Of a stretch of 64,000 nt of DNA, positions 23,626-36,639 are shown one piece after another. This DNA comes from Delphinapterus leucas (lineage: Eukaryota > Chordata > Mammalia > Artiodactyla > Monodontidae). Below the pieces are notes generated by a model. That model had not been told where the DNA came from and searched no databases. It saw only the letters and a list, made by a program, of their open reading frames with translations. The stretch lies in NCBI RefSeq assembly GCF_002288925.2, contig NW_022098036.1, positions 40,393,146 to 40,457,145 of the forward strand, written 5' to 3'. How positions within the stretch are numbered: position 1 is the first letter of the stretch; each line of letters starts with the position of its first letter. A program made the position numbers and the translations under genes.

Positions 23626-24905
23626 ATTGATTATGTGACAGCATAAATTCAGTACGTAGACTGTAATTCAATCATCAGAAATTGTTTAAGGAGACTATGC
23701 CTATGTGGAGGATGGTTAGAATATAAGAATATTATATGAAAAAGAAAACACTAGGAATTGGGATATGCAAATTTATGTATGTAATTATAAATATATTAAT
23801 ATCATATATATAAAAAACTGAAAAAATACAGTAAAACTTTCATGATTTTTTTGGGGGTGCTAAAATTAGAGGTGACTCCCCCATTTTTCTTTATATAACC
23901 TCTACTAAAAATGTAAATTGCTAAAAACATAAATGCTAATTTGGGTTATGCTATTGGTCTATATGTAACAAAAAAATACTTTAAAACACTATAAATCATA
24001 AATTATAATAATGATGGATGAAAGAAGAACATGCCATGAAAACACTGAAAAACATGGGAATGATGGATTATGTTCCTTATATTACACAGGATCTTTTATT
24101 GGGGTCTATAAGATAAAACATTTTTCAAGCCACATCTTCATTAGTAGTTCCACTTGGCACATTTATAAATGCCATATATATATGACACCTGTGCAAAAAA
24201 TATATAAAACATATAAAAACATAATAAATGTCAGTATAATATATATGTTAATATAACACTTATATACCATATATGTATATATACATAACATAATACATAT
24301 TAATATATTATAATTGTTAATATATACACACACATACATTGCATCTTTACTCCATTTTCTTTTATTTGAATTCCAGAAGGCTTGGAGAATATATTTCAGT
24401 TCACCTCTAGAAAAACCTGTATGAATTTATAGTATGTGTGTTAATCTTATCTTTCCTACCTACATTTACAAAATACTCCCCCTTGTTTTTCTTCACCCTT
24501 TTCATTTATTTAGTTATCACAAATGTAATTTATAAATACATTGAATGAAATGGGAAATCAATCAAGAAAGATTTATCTATAATGCAAATAAGCTACATAT
24601 GCATATTTTCGCTGATATGAAGTAGGATTCTATAATAGTGAGAACAGTATTAATTTGGGGGTCAGGAGTCCTGAATTTTTATCTATATATTGCATAATGT
24701 CTTTAGGGCTTTGTCTTCATTTGTAAAATTAGGCAGATAGCCAAGGCACCTCCAAGTTATTTTTTGTCCTTACAAATTCTCTGAAATTAAGTGGTACATG
24801 ATTCAATGGATGGAGAAAAAATGATATAACATAGTTTCTTTAATTTATATTCCAAAATGTTCTTGAAAAAATGAGGAAAATGATATTAAGAATTAAAGTA
24901 GGAGA
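23626..24905. other. AT-rich DNA with TA-rich simple repeats
   Basis: No gene or repeat family recognised. TA/CATA-rich tracts lie at about 23770-23820 and 24170-24335. ORFs here are low-complexity and unsupported. Confidence 0.4.
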
Positions 24906-25495
24906 TCAAGGTTTTTTTTGTATTATGGTTAAGTACACATAACATAAAATTGACCACTTTAACCACTTAAAAGTGTACAATTCAGTATTATTCAGTACAT
25001 TCACTATGTTGTGTAACCATCATCATCAGTGTCTAGTTTCAGAATATTTCATCATCCCGAAAATAAACCCACACCTGTTAAGCACTCACTCCCTGTTCTC
25101 TCATTCCTTCCAACCTGTGGCAACCATTAACCTGCTTTCTGTCTTTATGGATTTTCCTATTCTGGATATTTCATATAAATTAAATCACATAATATATAGA
25201 CTTTTTTGTTTGGCTTCTTTCTATTAGCATAATGTTTTCAAGGTTTATTCATGTTGTAGTCTGTATCAGTATGTCATTTCTTTTTATTACTGAACATTAT
25301 TACATTCTATGGATAAACATTTTGTTTATCCATTTATTAGCTGATTAACATTTGGGTTGCTTCAACTTTTGTCTATTATGAATACTGCTGCTGTGAACAT
25401 CAGTGTACAGTTTTTGCTTGAAAACCTATTTTCAATTTTTTTGGGGGTATATGTAGGATTAGAATTGTTAGGTCATATGGTAATTCTATGCTGTT
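24906..25495 (-). mobile_element. Old L1 (L1ME-type) 3' end, antisense
   Basis: The plus strand begins with the reverse of an ancient L1 3' UTR (aagtgtacaattcagtatta near 24970, then gtgtaaccatcatcatcagt) and runs into reversed ORF2 C-terminal sequence (ttgggttgcttcaacttttg near 25353). The same UTR type recurs at 61320-61430. Confidence 0.8.
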
Positions 25496-26788
25496 CTACA
25501 CAAACAAATACAGAATAGCAGAAATTGTGAATATATGGATATGCATAAAACAGTTTTTCTTAAATGTTAATCTTTTTAAAATTAATTAATCCTTCAAGCC
25601 AATAAATAATAGCAATGTAGTGTGTAACTTATAATAAAGTAAAAATAAAATGCCTGAAAGCAATAGCACAAAATATGGGTTTGAGAAATGGGGGTATAAA
25701 GTTACATGTTTCTTTTACACATGGGGTGAAAGCTATTACTCAAAAGTAGATAGAGATAAGTGAAAAATAAATACTATAAAACCTAAAATAAACAGTAAAA
25801 ACTAGAAACAAAATAAAATGTAAGAGATTGTTAGTTTTGTAAAAAAACAAGATAATATTCTGTTGATAAGAGGCTCAATATAATATAAAGACAGAAATAA
25901 AGTAAAATAAAAAGATATTACATTGTAATGTTAATCAGAGGAAGGAGTGGCTTTATTAATATCAAAAAAGTATATTTAGAAGAAAAAAATGTTGCCAGTG
26001 ATAATAATAGAGTGGTCACATTCTTCAAGAAGACTAAGAATCCAAATGGATATGCATGTAACAACAGAGCATCAAATAAATAAAGCACAAATTGATAGAA
26101 CTGCAAGTGGAAACAAACAAAATTACAATTATTATCATGTAATTCACCATAAAAACATGCTGAAAAAAAAAGCAGAACATATGATCGTTCCAATATATGC
26201 AGAAAAAGCACCTGAGAAGAATTCAAAATCTACTCCCAATAGTATCTCTCAGCAAATTCAGAATAGAATGGATTTTCCTCAATCTGAGCAAGGTCATCTC
26301 CCAAAACATTTTATAGTTAATATGCTGAAATACTGAATGTTTTTAAGCTAAAATTAGAAATAGGAGTAGAATAATTGTTCTATTCACTTCTGTTCAACAT
26401 TGAACTAGAAGTTCTAGCCAGTGTAATAAGGTAATAAAAATCAATGAAATTACTCCATATTTGAAAGCAAGAACTAAATCTCTAGTTTCAGGATAGTTGA
26501 TCATGTATGCAGAGAATCCCACAAAGTCTACAAAGAAAAGCTACTAGAATAAATAACATTAGCAAGGTTTCAAGATATAAGATCAAGACAGAAAAATCAA
26601 TTTTATCTCTATATACTGGGAACAAACACTCAAAAATAGAAATGATAATTACCATTTACAACAGCATCAGGAATATGACATCTTTGGGATAAGTTTAAGG
26701 AAAGATGTTCAAGATCTGTACAGTGAATCCTGCAAAAATAATGTTAAAAGAAGTCGATCTAAATAAATGGGGAAAGAGATATGCAATG

Positions 26789-27177
26789 TGTTAAAAATAA
26801 CAAAATTCAATGCAGTAAATTTTAAAGATCTTATTGGCTTCATTCAACAGTTTATGAATCGAGGAACATACAATCTAGCAGATAGAAAGGAGCTCCGAGA
26901 TGCTTTCCAAAATGAAAGACTTGTGGGCAGAAGGGAGTGGGAACAAAGAAGTTATTACAGGGAAAAAAGGGATTGGTTATGACAAAGTCACTTTCTTTTA
27001 GAGGATGGAAGGGATTTCTCAGGCAGATTACCTAACTCGTGCTGATCAGATGATTCCCGATTGCCTAGTTTAAGATTCCATTTCTCGGAGAGCTGAAACT
27101 GTAATTAAGTCTTGGTTTGGTGATGGGGGGCTTAGTATAAGTGACGCCACTTGGGGCGTGTTGTCTTGTTTTTAACA
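26789..27177. mobile_element. Solo-LTR-like element inside the L1 (family unknown)
   Basis: 389 bp of non-L1 sequence whose ends are TGTTAAAAA and TTTTTAACA, the TG...CA inverted termini expected of a retroviral LTR (ERVL LTRs often begin TGTTA). The host L1 resumes right after it. Flanking bases give no clean 5-bp duplication (an atgtg/agtgt-like pair at best). No internal retroviral genes are present. The ORF at 26767-26982 spans the L1 junction and is spurious. I cannot name the family. Confidence 0.55.
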
Positions 27178-27462
27178 AGTGTATCAGAAAACTCAATACT
27201 ATTAAGATGTCATTTCTCCTTAACTCAGTCCCAATCAAAATCACAGGAGGCTTCTTTTTGGGAGGGCGGGGAGATTGACAAGCTGATAGTAAGATTTATG
27301 TGAAAATGCAAAGGACCTAGAATAGCCAAAAAGAGTTTTGAAAAATAAGGTTAAAGTTGAAGGACTTATACTACCTGTTTTAAAGTCTTATTACAAAGCT
27401 TCAGTAGTCAAGTCATTGCAGTATTGGCATAGATGGACAAATTTATCAATATAAAGAAACAG

Positions 27463-27654
27463 GGGTTTCCCTAGTGGTGCAGTGGTTGAGAGTCCGCCTG
27501 CCGATACAGGGGACACGGGTTCGTGCCCCGGTCCGGGAAGATCCTACATGGCGCGGAGCGGCTGGGCCCGTGAGCCATGGCCGCTGAGCCTGCGCGTCCG
27601 GAGCCTGTGCTCCGCAACGGGAGAGGCCGCAACAGTGAGAAGCCCAAGTACCGC

Positions 27655-27708
<54 letters not shown>
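27463..27708 (+). mobile_element. Cetacean CHR-type SINE with A/AT tail
   Basis: It has a tRNA-like head with an A-box-like region (agtggttgagagtccgcctg) and B-box-like ggttcgtgccc, the CG-rich body gtgagccatggccgctgagc, then about 25 A and about 14 AT units. The 12-bp TSD ataaagaaacag lies at 27451-27462 and 27709-27720. Most CpGs are intact, indicating a young copy. Polymerase III boxes give the internal promoter of this class. Confidence 0.96.
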
Positions 27709-27714
<6 letters not shown>

Positions 27715-28919
27715 AAACAGATTGTTCAAAAAAGATCCATACATATGTGTTTAATATGTTTTTGACAAAAGTCAAAGCTAATTCAGTAGAGAAAGAATAG
27801 TTTTGTTTTGTTTTGTTTTTGTTTTTTTCCAGTAAATGATGCTGGGACAATTGGGCTTTCATATACAAAACAATAAACCTTGACCTATAATTCAGAATTT
27901 ATACTGAAAGATTAACTCAGAATACATCATAGAACTAAATGGTAAACTACAAAGCTCTGGTATACAATGTATGAGAAAAATTTAGTAATCTCAAGTGTTT
28001 CTTATATTTCATTAAAACTAAAAATGTTCACTCTGAAAAACAGTGTTAAGAGAATATACAAACAAATCACAAACTGAGTAACAATATTTGCAGATAATGT
28101 GTCTAATAAAGGACTTGTATCCAGAACATATAAAGAATATTCAAAATTTAGTAATAAGAAAGAGAACAACTCAAGAAAATAATTGAGCAAAAGATTTGAG
28201 TAGGTCCTTCCACAAATATGATATACATGAATGGTAGGGATGTAAAATGGTAAAACCACCTTGGACATAATTTTAGCAGTTTCTAAAAAAGTTAAACATA
28301 TACCCACCATAGAATCCAGCCATTTTCTCTCCCAGGTATTCACCGAAGAAAATTAAATCATATGTCCATACAAATACTTCACATAGATATCAAAACAACT
28401 TTATTTATAATAGGCAAAACCTGGAAACAACCCAAATATTCATCAACAAGTGAATGGATATACAAATTGTGGTATAGAAAGAAAACAGAATAATATTGCT
28501 GCAAAAAATAATAAACTGTTGATACATGCAATAATGTATATGGGTCTAAACATGATTATGGTAAGTGAAAAGAGCAAGAGATACCCCCATCACAAATATT
28601 ATATTCTGAATGATTGCTTTTATATAAAGTTCTATAATATTCAAAGCTTATCTGTCATGACAGAGAGAACACAGATCAATGGTTGTCTAAATATTTGGTA
28701 AAGAGTGGTTGGGCTGGGAAGACAAAAGGATTACAAAGAGGCATGAGGGAATTTGCGGGGGGAATGAGGGACATGCTAATTATTGGCATTATGGTGATGA
28801 TTTTTATGGATATTTATATATTTCAAACATCAAATTGAACACCTTAAATATGTGCAGCTCAATATATATCAATTATACCTCAATAGAGCAGTTAAAAAAC
28901 AACAGGAAAGTCTAATATT

Positions 28920-29590
28920 CATTTTCAAATATTAAAACTCTTTTCTAAAACTTCTGGTTTTTTAAACATTCTAATACATGCATGTGACAGTAAATTAAAA
29001 CAGAACAGTTCAAACAAAACTGAAATACATTTACCATATTATAATGGTAACACTGTAAATCATAGATGAGAGAATTGTTTGATTGATAATAGTTTACCCT
29101 TAAGAAATAAATGAGCACCTCATCTCATTTCATTAAAAAGCAATTTCAAATGGATTTAAAGGTTAAATATAAATAAGTTGAGAAAACATTCTGAAAAAAA
29201 TTGAGGTTAATATTTATGTCTCTGAAAAAAGGAGAATATTACTCTCAGTAGAGAGAAAAAAAACATATAAGACACAAAGGCAGAAATTGTGAAGTGACTA
29301 CTAGCTGTGGATATATAAAAAATGGAAATTCATAAAATGTATTATGAACAAAAACATAAGCATTATTACAATACTAACAATAAATGAAGGAAATAATTTG
29401 CAACTACATATCAGGAATACATTTAACATTCTCAGAATGTAAAGAGGTCTAACACTTGGACAAGCAATTAAAAAGCCAACTCTCTCATTAGAAAATGGGC
29501 AAAAGATATAGGCAGTTTAGAGAATATAAAGAAGTAGAGATGACAAACATGTGAAAAGGGCATGTTCCACAATGTTGACAATCCCTATAG
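28920..29590 (+). mobile_element. Very old L1/HAL1-like fragment
   Basis: Diverged L1 ORF2-like words are present, for example cattagaaaatgggcaaaag near 29486 and aaaagggcatgttccacaat near 29555, typical of the ORF2 C-terminal region. There is no open frame and the borders are uncertain. Confidence 0.5.
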
Positions 29591-31661
29591 CCTAGGATTC
29601 TAGTAGAGCATTTGTCTTAGATCTTATGACTGAATCCTGAGGACTATCCCAAATCCCTGAGCCAAAGGTAGATGTGGGAGGCATCCAGAGTCCTAAACAG
29701 TTCCAACAGGGGTGGACACTTGGTTTCTTTTCTGGGTTTGGAAAAGTTTCTGTGCCAGTTGTCAAGTTAAATGGGACTAGTTTTCCTTTTCGATGTGGAT
29801 GTATCTTTGCCTTCTCAGGAAGGTTTCTGATACCCACCTTCTGATACCCACTGATATCTGTATCAGTCCAATTCCTTTCCCTGAGATGGACTTTTTTCTT
29901 CCTTTAACATTTTAAGTATTAAGTAACAAAATATGATACACTTACCAGTGACCAAATAAACTGTGTACTTAAGTGTTTCTTTTTCCTCCCCTGAGACATA
30001 TTTGCTGTAGATGAAAGATATAGTTTTATCTTTCTTTAAAAAACAGCCATTGTAGACAGCCAATGTAGACATTATTCCTTACTTGTCATCTCCCAAGAAA
30101 AATGTTCTTTCTCTGCTTTTGAAGGCTGAAATTGCATAGATCCTCCTGTTGTTTGTAGATTAGCTGTAATTTATTCAGTGCCCAAAGGGTAACATAAGAG
30201 GATTAGCCAGGATAGAGCAGGAACAGAGACAGTCCTTCAGGCTTTGTTATGTTACAGCCATGCAGATGAAAGCAAAATTAGGCCAAAGTGTCACCTCTTT
30301 CTGAGATTAACTACTTAACAAGTTTCCAACTTATTCCTCCTCACTATCTTATTAAATATGGTTTCCTGAAACTCAAATCATTATAAAACATAACTGCTAG
30401 CTTAATTGAAAGCTGACTACCTTCTGTCAGCATTGTTTTTCTAAATGTTTTATCTAAACCTATTTTTGACATGGTAACTGTTCCAATAAAACGTTGGGCA
30501 GAGCTGTGCATTGTAAGCTTAACAACAATAATGTCAATTTATTACTTTTTAAAAATACAAATATTCAAAAACTGTGCTTCAAGAGTTACTGTTTCCTATG
30601 TTCCCTCTGGCTATGCTTCTCCCTAATACAGAGCAAGCATTCTATAAAAATGTGTTCAATGAGTAAATGAATGATAGACTGATTTCCACAGACTATACCA
30701 TGAAAAATACTGTATTTCAGAATTGTTTCACAGTTTAACTTATCTAACATAAGAATTCCTTTTAATCACTGTTGTTCAGACAACAATCATGATATAACTT
30801 TTGTTCCTGTGCATGTTTGGTCAGAGCTGTTCATTTGTTCATCATTTGAATAGAGTGAATACAATTACGTATATTATACCAGTTAAAGGTAGGTGAAAGT
30901 ATCAAATCCCTTGGAGTAAATGAAAGAAATTTCAAAGCCACTCAAAGTTGCTGTCTAATTCATGCATGGCATACATCAGTCGTTAGTGTGTCACACATAA
31001 ATTTATAAAACTTTGTGCAAATTTGAATGGAAGATGCTTAACTTCCAGAGACTTATATTTCAATAGAAGAAAAAAATCTCATCTGTTTAATAAGTAAGAA
31101 AGTGCCAGATCAAAACTTACAGGATGAATGAAAGAAAAAAACCACAGAAACAGGAGTGGAATACTTATAAGAAATAACGCATCATCAGTGCTCGCCATTC
31201 TACAGGAAACATTATTGTGTGGAAGACACAACATTAATTTATCTGGATTTAAAAGTATTTACAATTTTCATTTGCATCAATGGAAGATTAGGAAATGTGT
31301 TTCAATCCTCTTGATATGATAACTAGAAGTGGATTATAATGTGATGACATCTGGGTGCTCACAAGCCAACAAATTCCAAAGGAAAAAGAAAATCCAGGGT
31401 GGTTAGTTTGACTTTTGGGGTAGTTTTTCCCTTGAAGAAAGCTGCCAGATTACTGAATAGGTGACCCTGAGAAGTAGAGGAGAGCTACCCTGAGCCTCAG
31501 TGAATCTATGGGATGAGGCAAAGCTATTGCAGTCCAGGGCACACCAAGAAAGGATAGCTTAGTTAAAGCAATAAACTTTCAGTCCCTACTTCTAAAAGGC
31601 AGAATCCTAGGAGTAAAGGCATATCATAAATCACTTGCTGTCACAATGAGGAAAGGCCTAT
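29591..31661. other. Unassigned DNA; possible L2 3' end near 30.6 kb
   Basis: No gene seen. At about 30600-30680 the words agcaagcattctataaaaat and gagtaaatgaatgatag resemble an L2 3' end (weak). A small direct repeat, ctgatacccac, occurs twice near 29830-29850. Confidence 0.4.
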
Positions 31662-31674
31662 TTAAAAACATCTT

Positions 31675-32005
31675 GGCTTCCCTGGTGGTGCTGTGGTTAA
31701 GAATCCGCCTGCCAATGCAGGGGACGCAGGTTCGAGCCCTGGTCCGGGAAGAACCCACATGCCATGGAGCAACTAAGCCCGGGCGCCACAACTACTGAGC
31801 CTGTGCTCTAGAGCCTGTGAGCCACAACTACTGAAGCCCACATGCCTAGAGCCCATGCTCCACAACAGAAGCCACCGCGATGAGAAGCCTGCACACCACA
31901 AGGAAGAGTAGCCCCGGCTCGCCGCAACTAAAGAAAGCCCGTGTGCAGCAGCAAAGACCCAATGCAGCCAAAAATAAATAAAAATAAAATAAATAAATAA
32001 AAGCA
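31675..32005 (+). mobile_element. Longer CHR-family SINE (about 300 bp)
   Basis: It has a tRNA-derived head (ggcttccctggtggtgctgt, B-box-like ggttcgagccc), a body with repeated 'cacaactactgagcc' words, and a tail of (AAAT)n after gcagccaaaaataaataa. The TSD is imperfect: taaaaacatctt before and ataaaagcatctt after. It is a different, older subtype than the elements at 27.5 and 56.6 kb. An opposite-strand relative lies at 59255-59603. Confidence 0.92.
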
Positions 32006-32317
32006 TCTTAATCTATATAATCAGATTAAGTTATCCTGCATTGCTATTGTCTGATCTGTCTGTTAAAGGCAAATGGGATTCCTTTCTGGATAAAGATGAT
32101 ATCCTACAGGGCCTTGTTTATTTCCACAGTTTTTCAAATACAATATCTATGACTTTGTCAAAACTCATTAGATTAGCTAATTTAGGAAGTGACAATCAGT
32201 GTGAGTATACTAAGAAAAACAATAGGTAATACAGACTCACAGAGTATCTAGAAAGACAGATTTAAAAATAACTATGTTTAATATGTTTAATTAAAGATAA
32301 GGTTAAGAATATTTTCA

Positions 32318-33107
32318 AGGGAACACTCTTGCACTGCTGGTGGGAATGTGAATTGGTTCAGCCACTATGGAGAACAGTATGGAGGTTCCTTTAAAAACTA
32401 CAAATAGAATTACCATATGACCCAGCAATCCCACTACTGGGCATATGCCCTAAGAAAACCAAAATTCAAAAAGAGTCATGTACCAAAATGTTCATTGCAG
32501 CTCTATTTACAATAGCCCGGAGATGGAAACAACCTAAGCGCCCATCATCGGATGAATGGATAAAGAAGATGTGGCACATATATACAATGGAATATTACTC
32601 AGCCTTAAAAAGAAATAAAATTGAGCTATTTGTAATGAGATGGATAGACCTAGAGTCTGTCATACAGAGTGAAGTAAGTCAGAAAGAAAAAGACAAATAC
32701 TGTATGCTAACACATATATATGGAATTTAAGGGGAAAAAAAAGTCATGAAGAAGCTAGGGGTAAGACAGGAATAAAGACACAGACCTACTGGAGAACGGA
32801 CTTGAGGATATGGGGAGGGGGAAGGGTGAGCTTTGACAGGGCGAGAGAGAGTCATGGACATATACACACTAACAAACGTAGTAAGGTAGATAGCTAGTGG
32901 GAAGCAGCAGCATGGCACAGGGATATTAGCTCGGTGCTTTGTGACAGCCTGGAGGGGTGGGATAGGGAGAGTGGGAGGGAGGGAGACGCAAGGGGGAAGA
33001 CATATGGGAACATATGTATATGTATAACTGATTCACTTTGTTATAAAGCAGAAACTAACACACCATTGTAAAGCAATTATACCCCAATAAAGATGTTAAA
33101 AAAAAAG
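32318..33107 (+). mobile_element. 5'-truncated young L1, ORF2 C-terminus plus 3' UTR
   Basis: About 790 bp. It starts within the late ORF2 block (ctgctggtgggaatgtgaat near 32336), and the last 80 codons of ORF2 are open at 32488-32730, ending THIYGI-stop. The 3' UTR has the ggggagggggaaggg tract near 32813 and caataaagatgtt. The TSD agaatattttca lies at 32306-32317 and 33108-33119. Confidence 0.94.
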
Positions 33108-34680
33108 AGAATATTTTCAGATAACTATAAAAAGAACAAAATGAAAATATTAGAACTGAAAAATACTATTATTGAAATAGAGAACTCAGTGGATGGATTT
33201 AACAGTAAATTAGGCATAGCTAAAGGGAAAATTAATAAACTTGAATGTAGATTAAGAGAAATTTTCCAGAATAAAACATGGAGAGAATAAAGGATAGAAA
33301 ATAAATATAGAAAACAGATGAAAAGATACAAAGGATCCTGTGGGAAGATTCTAACATACATGTAATGAGTGTCTCAGGAGAAAAGGAGAAAGAAAATGAA
33401 GCAGAAGCAAGATAACAGCTGAGAACCTTTCGAAACTAATGAAGAACAACAAGTGATAGATTCAGAGAGCTCTAATCACCTTAAACAGGATATCTTACAA
33501 GTAAACCACACCCAGAAAGAACAGAAAAACTGCCAAAGATAAAGGCTTGTATTTAAAGCAGCCAGAGGGGAGAAAAATGACAAATTATTTTCAAAGGAGC
33601 ATGTAATATAATCAGCAATGTAATGGCTGATTTTGTAACTAAAACAATGGGACCTAAAAGACAGTAACATGGTATCTTTAATTCCTAAATGGAAATGACC
33701 GGAAACCTAAATTCTTTGTCCAGGAATAATATCCTTCAAAGATTATTGCTTCAAGGCAAAATAAATATATGTTTAAACATTAAAATCTGAGAGACTTCGT
33801 AACTAATAAAACTATATTCATAAAAATGTTAAGAGGTATTACTTTCAGGGAGAAGGAAAATGATTCCTATCAAAAGACATTTGTAGATGGAGAAAACAAT
33901 GACGTTCAATAGAAAGGGTAAATACATGTGAAAATCTAAAGGCATATTGACTGTACAAAGATGATAATGTCCAGTACTGTATAAAACATACGGAAAATTA
34001 AAAATAATGTAACAGCATACAAGTTGAGTGGGATAACTGAGTTAAAGTGTCATAAGGTTTTGTGTTTTTATACCAAAATAAACACCGATTAGTATAAATA
34101 GAAAGTAAAGACTAAGATGCACACTTGCTTAATTGTAAGTTGGCTACTTCAAGTAAAAGTTGAAGATTACCAAATTATATTTTTAAAAAATTGTATGCTG
34201 CTTACCAAAGACACCTTTAAAACATAAAAATACAGAATGATATAAAGTAAAGGTAATGAAAAAATATACTATGCAAGTACGAATGAAAAGAAAGCTGAAA
34301 CAGTTATAATAATAACAGACATAGTAGAAACAAGCAAAAACCATTACCAGAAATGAAAAGAAATTCTTGAAGATAAAAGGATAATTTCATAAGGAAAATG
34401 TAACAAATCTAAATCTATGTGGAAATGTAAAGAAAAAATAGGTTGATTATAATGGGATATCTAAGACTCCTCTCTCTCAGAAACATATAACACTATAACA
34501 CAAAAGACAGTAGCAATAAAAATATTTGAACTAAATAATTAACAAAATTAATTTATTATATATGTGGAATAATTTACCCAACAATATCTGATTACATATT
34601 TATTATTCAAATATACTTGAGACATTTTCACAGTGGACTATAGCTTGGGCCATGAAGTAAGTCCCAAAATTTCAATTTTA

Positions 34681-35074
34681 TTTATTTATTTAATTTATTT
34701 TTAACATCTTTATTGGGGTATAATTGCTTTACAATGGTGTGTTAGTTTCTGCTTTATAACAAAGTGAATCAGTTATACATATACATATGTTCCCATATCT
34801 CTTCCCTCTTGCATCTCCCTCCCTCCCACCCTCCCTATCCCACCCCTCCAGGCGGTCACAAAGCACCGAGCTGATCTCCCTGTGCCATGCGGCTGCTTCC
34901 CACTAGCTATCTACCTTACGTTTGTTAGTGTATATATGTCCATGCCTCTCTCTCGCTTTGTCACAGCTCACCCTTCCCCCTCCCCATATCCTCAAGTCCG
35001 TTCTCCAGTAGGTCTGTGTCTTTATTCCTGTCTTACCCCTAGGTTCTTCATGACATTTTTTTTCTTAAATTCCA
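34681..35074 (-). mobile_element. L1 3' UTR fragment with 17-bp TSD
   Basis: Antisense L1 end: a T-rich tail, aacatctttattggggtata at about 34703, the conserved UTR, ending in the polypyrimidine and cttaaattcca. The exact TSD ccaaaatttcaatttta lies at 34664-34680 and 35075-35091. The ORF at 34882-35178 crosses the junction and is not a gene. Confidence 0.94.
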
Positions 35075-35631
35075 CCAAAATTTCAATTTTAGAAAGTTTA
35101 CTTTTCCAAATATGCTTGGGGCATTTCAATAACAGGTCAATAATACAAGTCTTAACATTTCAAGGAATTGAAATTTGAGAGCAAGTATTCTCATCACTAT
35201 CGGATTGTTTGAAATCAGTAACCAAATTTTAATGAGCCTATCCTTTGAGGCTTGGTAATTTACCTAGTGTGTTTCTACCTAGGCAACCCCTGTCATAAAG
35301 AATAAATGAAAAATAAAAAGTAGCATATATTTTGAAGAAAATTATGATTAAAATATCACATATAAAATTTGCATACAAGTAAAAAGTTCGTAGATAAAAA
35401 ATTCATAACTTTAAATTCAGATATTAGGAAAGAAGATAACCTAGAAATCAGTAATCTATAAATTTCTAGAAGTTAGAAGATGAACAGCATATTAAATCCC
35501 CATCATAAACAAAAGAATGAAGCTGTTTGTAAAATCAAGAAATTTCTGAAAGACCTGATCAATCAAATAATTGAGATAAGGCATAAAAACCAATGTCAGT
35601 ATTGGAAAGAGTGATATAACTTCTGACTTTT

Positions 35632-35877
35632 TTTTTTTTTTTTTTTGTTTTTTTTGTTTGTTTGTTTGTTTGTTTGTTTTTTTGCGGTACGCGGGCCTCT
35701 CACTGTTGTGGCCTCTCCCGTTGCGGAGCACAGGCTCCGGACGCGCAGGCTCAGCGGCCATGGCTCACGGGCCCAGCCGCTCCGCGGCATGTGGGATCTT
35801 CCCGGACCAGGGCACGAACCCGCGTCCCCTGCATCGGCAGGCGGACTCTCAACCACTGTGCCACCAGGGAAGCCCCG
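35632..35877 (-). mobile_element. Cetacean CHR-type SINE, antisense
   Basis: The poly(A) reads as a T-run followed by (TTTG)n at about 35646-35682. The body has ctcagcggccatggctcacg near 35750 and the head ends ccaccagggaagcccc. The 13-bp TSD acttctgactttt lies at 35619-35631 and 35878-35890. CpGs are well preserved. Overlapping ORFs are translations of the SINE. Confidence 0.96.
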
Positions 35878-36542
35878 ACTTCTGACTTTTGATATTAAAA
35901 AGTTAACTGGTTAAAGTTGATTTAACGTTTGAAGAGGGATCAGTGTAACTCACCACATTAACAAAAATAGAAAAAACATATCATCATTTCAATGGATGCA
36001 GGGTATTAAATTAAGTGAGATAAGTCAGACAGAGAAAGAAAATACTGTTTGATACTACTTTATATGTGGAATCTAAAAAAGCCAACTTGAAACAGAGAGT
36101 AAAATGGTGGTTACCGGGGACTGGGGGTGGGGATATTAAGAAGATGTTAGTCAAAGTGTACAAACTTGCATGTAGAAGATGAAAAAAAAATGTTCAGCAA
36201 AGGCAAATCTATAGAGATGGAAAATGGACTGATGCTTGGCCAGGGTGGTGATGCCGGGGGCCTAATGGGGATTAATAGTAAATGGCAAGAAGGATCTTAT
36301 TAGGGTGATGAAAATGTTCTAAAACTGACTTGTGATTTTTGCATGACTCAAGAAATTTATTAAAAACCATTGAACTGTAAAACAAAAAAGAAAAACTGTT
36401 CATTTTCAAATGAGTTTGAGAAAAATGGGTTAATAAAAGTAATGCAAGTTTCATTCATAAAGCCCTTTCCTCATTAGTATACTTACATTAATGTAAGCTA
36501 TGAATCTCTAAAGAGGCATGAAGTATACATTTTTTAATCATT

Positions 36543-36559
36543 TGTGTGTGTGTGTGTGT
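36543..36559 (+). repeat. (TG)n microsatellite
   Basis: About 8 TG units, flanked by unassigned sequence. Confidence 0.9.
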
Positions 36560-36639
36560 TAGGCTGGGGCAGGGTATATGGGAAAGTATCAAGGAACATA
36601 TCTTGGGAGAGAGATTTATAGAGCTGTCTTTTAATGCCA

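Larger units (their letters stand above)
25540..28905 (+). mobile_element. Old L1 shell reaching its 3' end, twice interrupted
   Basis: It reads in order through endonuclease-side ORF2 (about 25780-26340), RT (26390-26780, 27180-27450), the C-terminal domain (27720-28500) and 3' UTR, finishing near 28905 with tatacctcaatagagcag. It is degraded by many stops. A solo-LTR-like element (26789-27177) and a SINE (27463-27708) are inserted, and L1 reading resumes after each. The left boundary is approximate. Confidence 0.82.
32190..36400 (+). mobile_element. Old L1/HAL1-like shell carrying three younger insertions
   Basis: ORF1-type sequence is recognisable at about 33120-33660 (agagaactcagtggatggat near 33180), endonuclease-side ORF2 near 34600-35200 (gggccatgaagtaagtccca), an RT scrap at about 35960-36000 (tcatttcaatggatgcaggg), and an L1 3' UTR at 36020-36400 (gtggttaccggggactgggg). 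The order matches one heavily deleted L1, though several old copies are possible. Later insertions are L1 3' ends at 32318-33107 and 34681-35074 and a SINE at 35632-35877. Confidence 0.65.

Noticed and set aside
27482..27712. ORFs of 60-140 codons on both strands
   Set aside because: They are translations of the CHR SINE and its A/AT tail; the same peptides recur at 35.6 and 56.6 kb.
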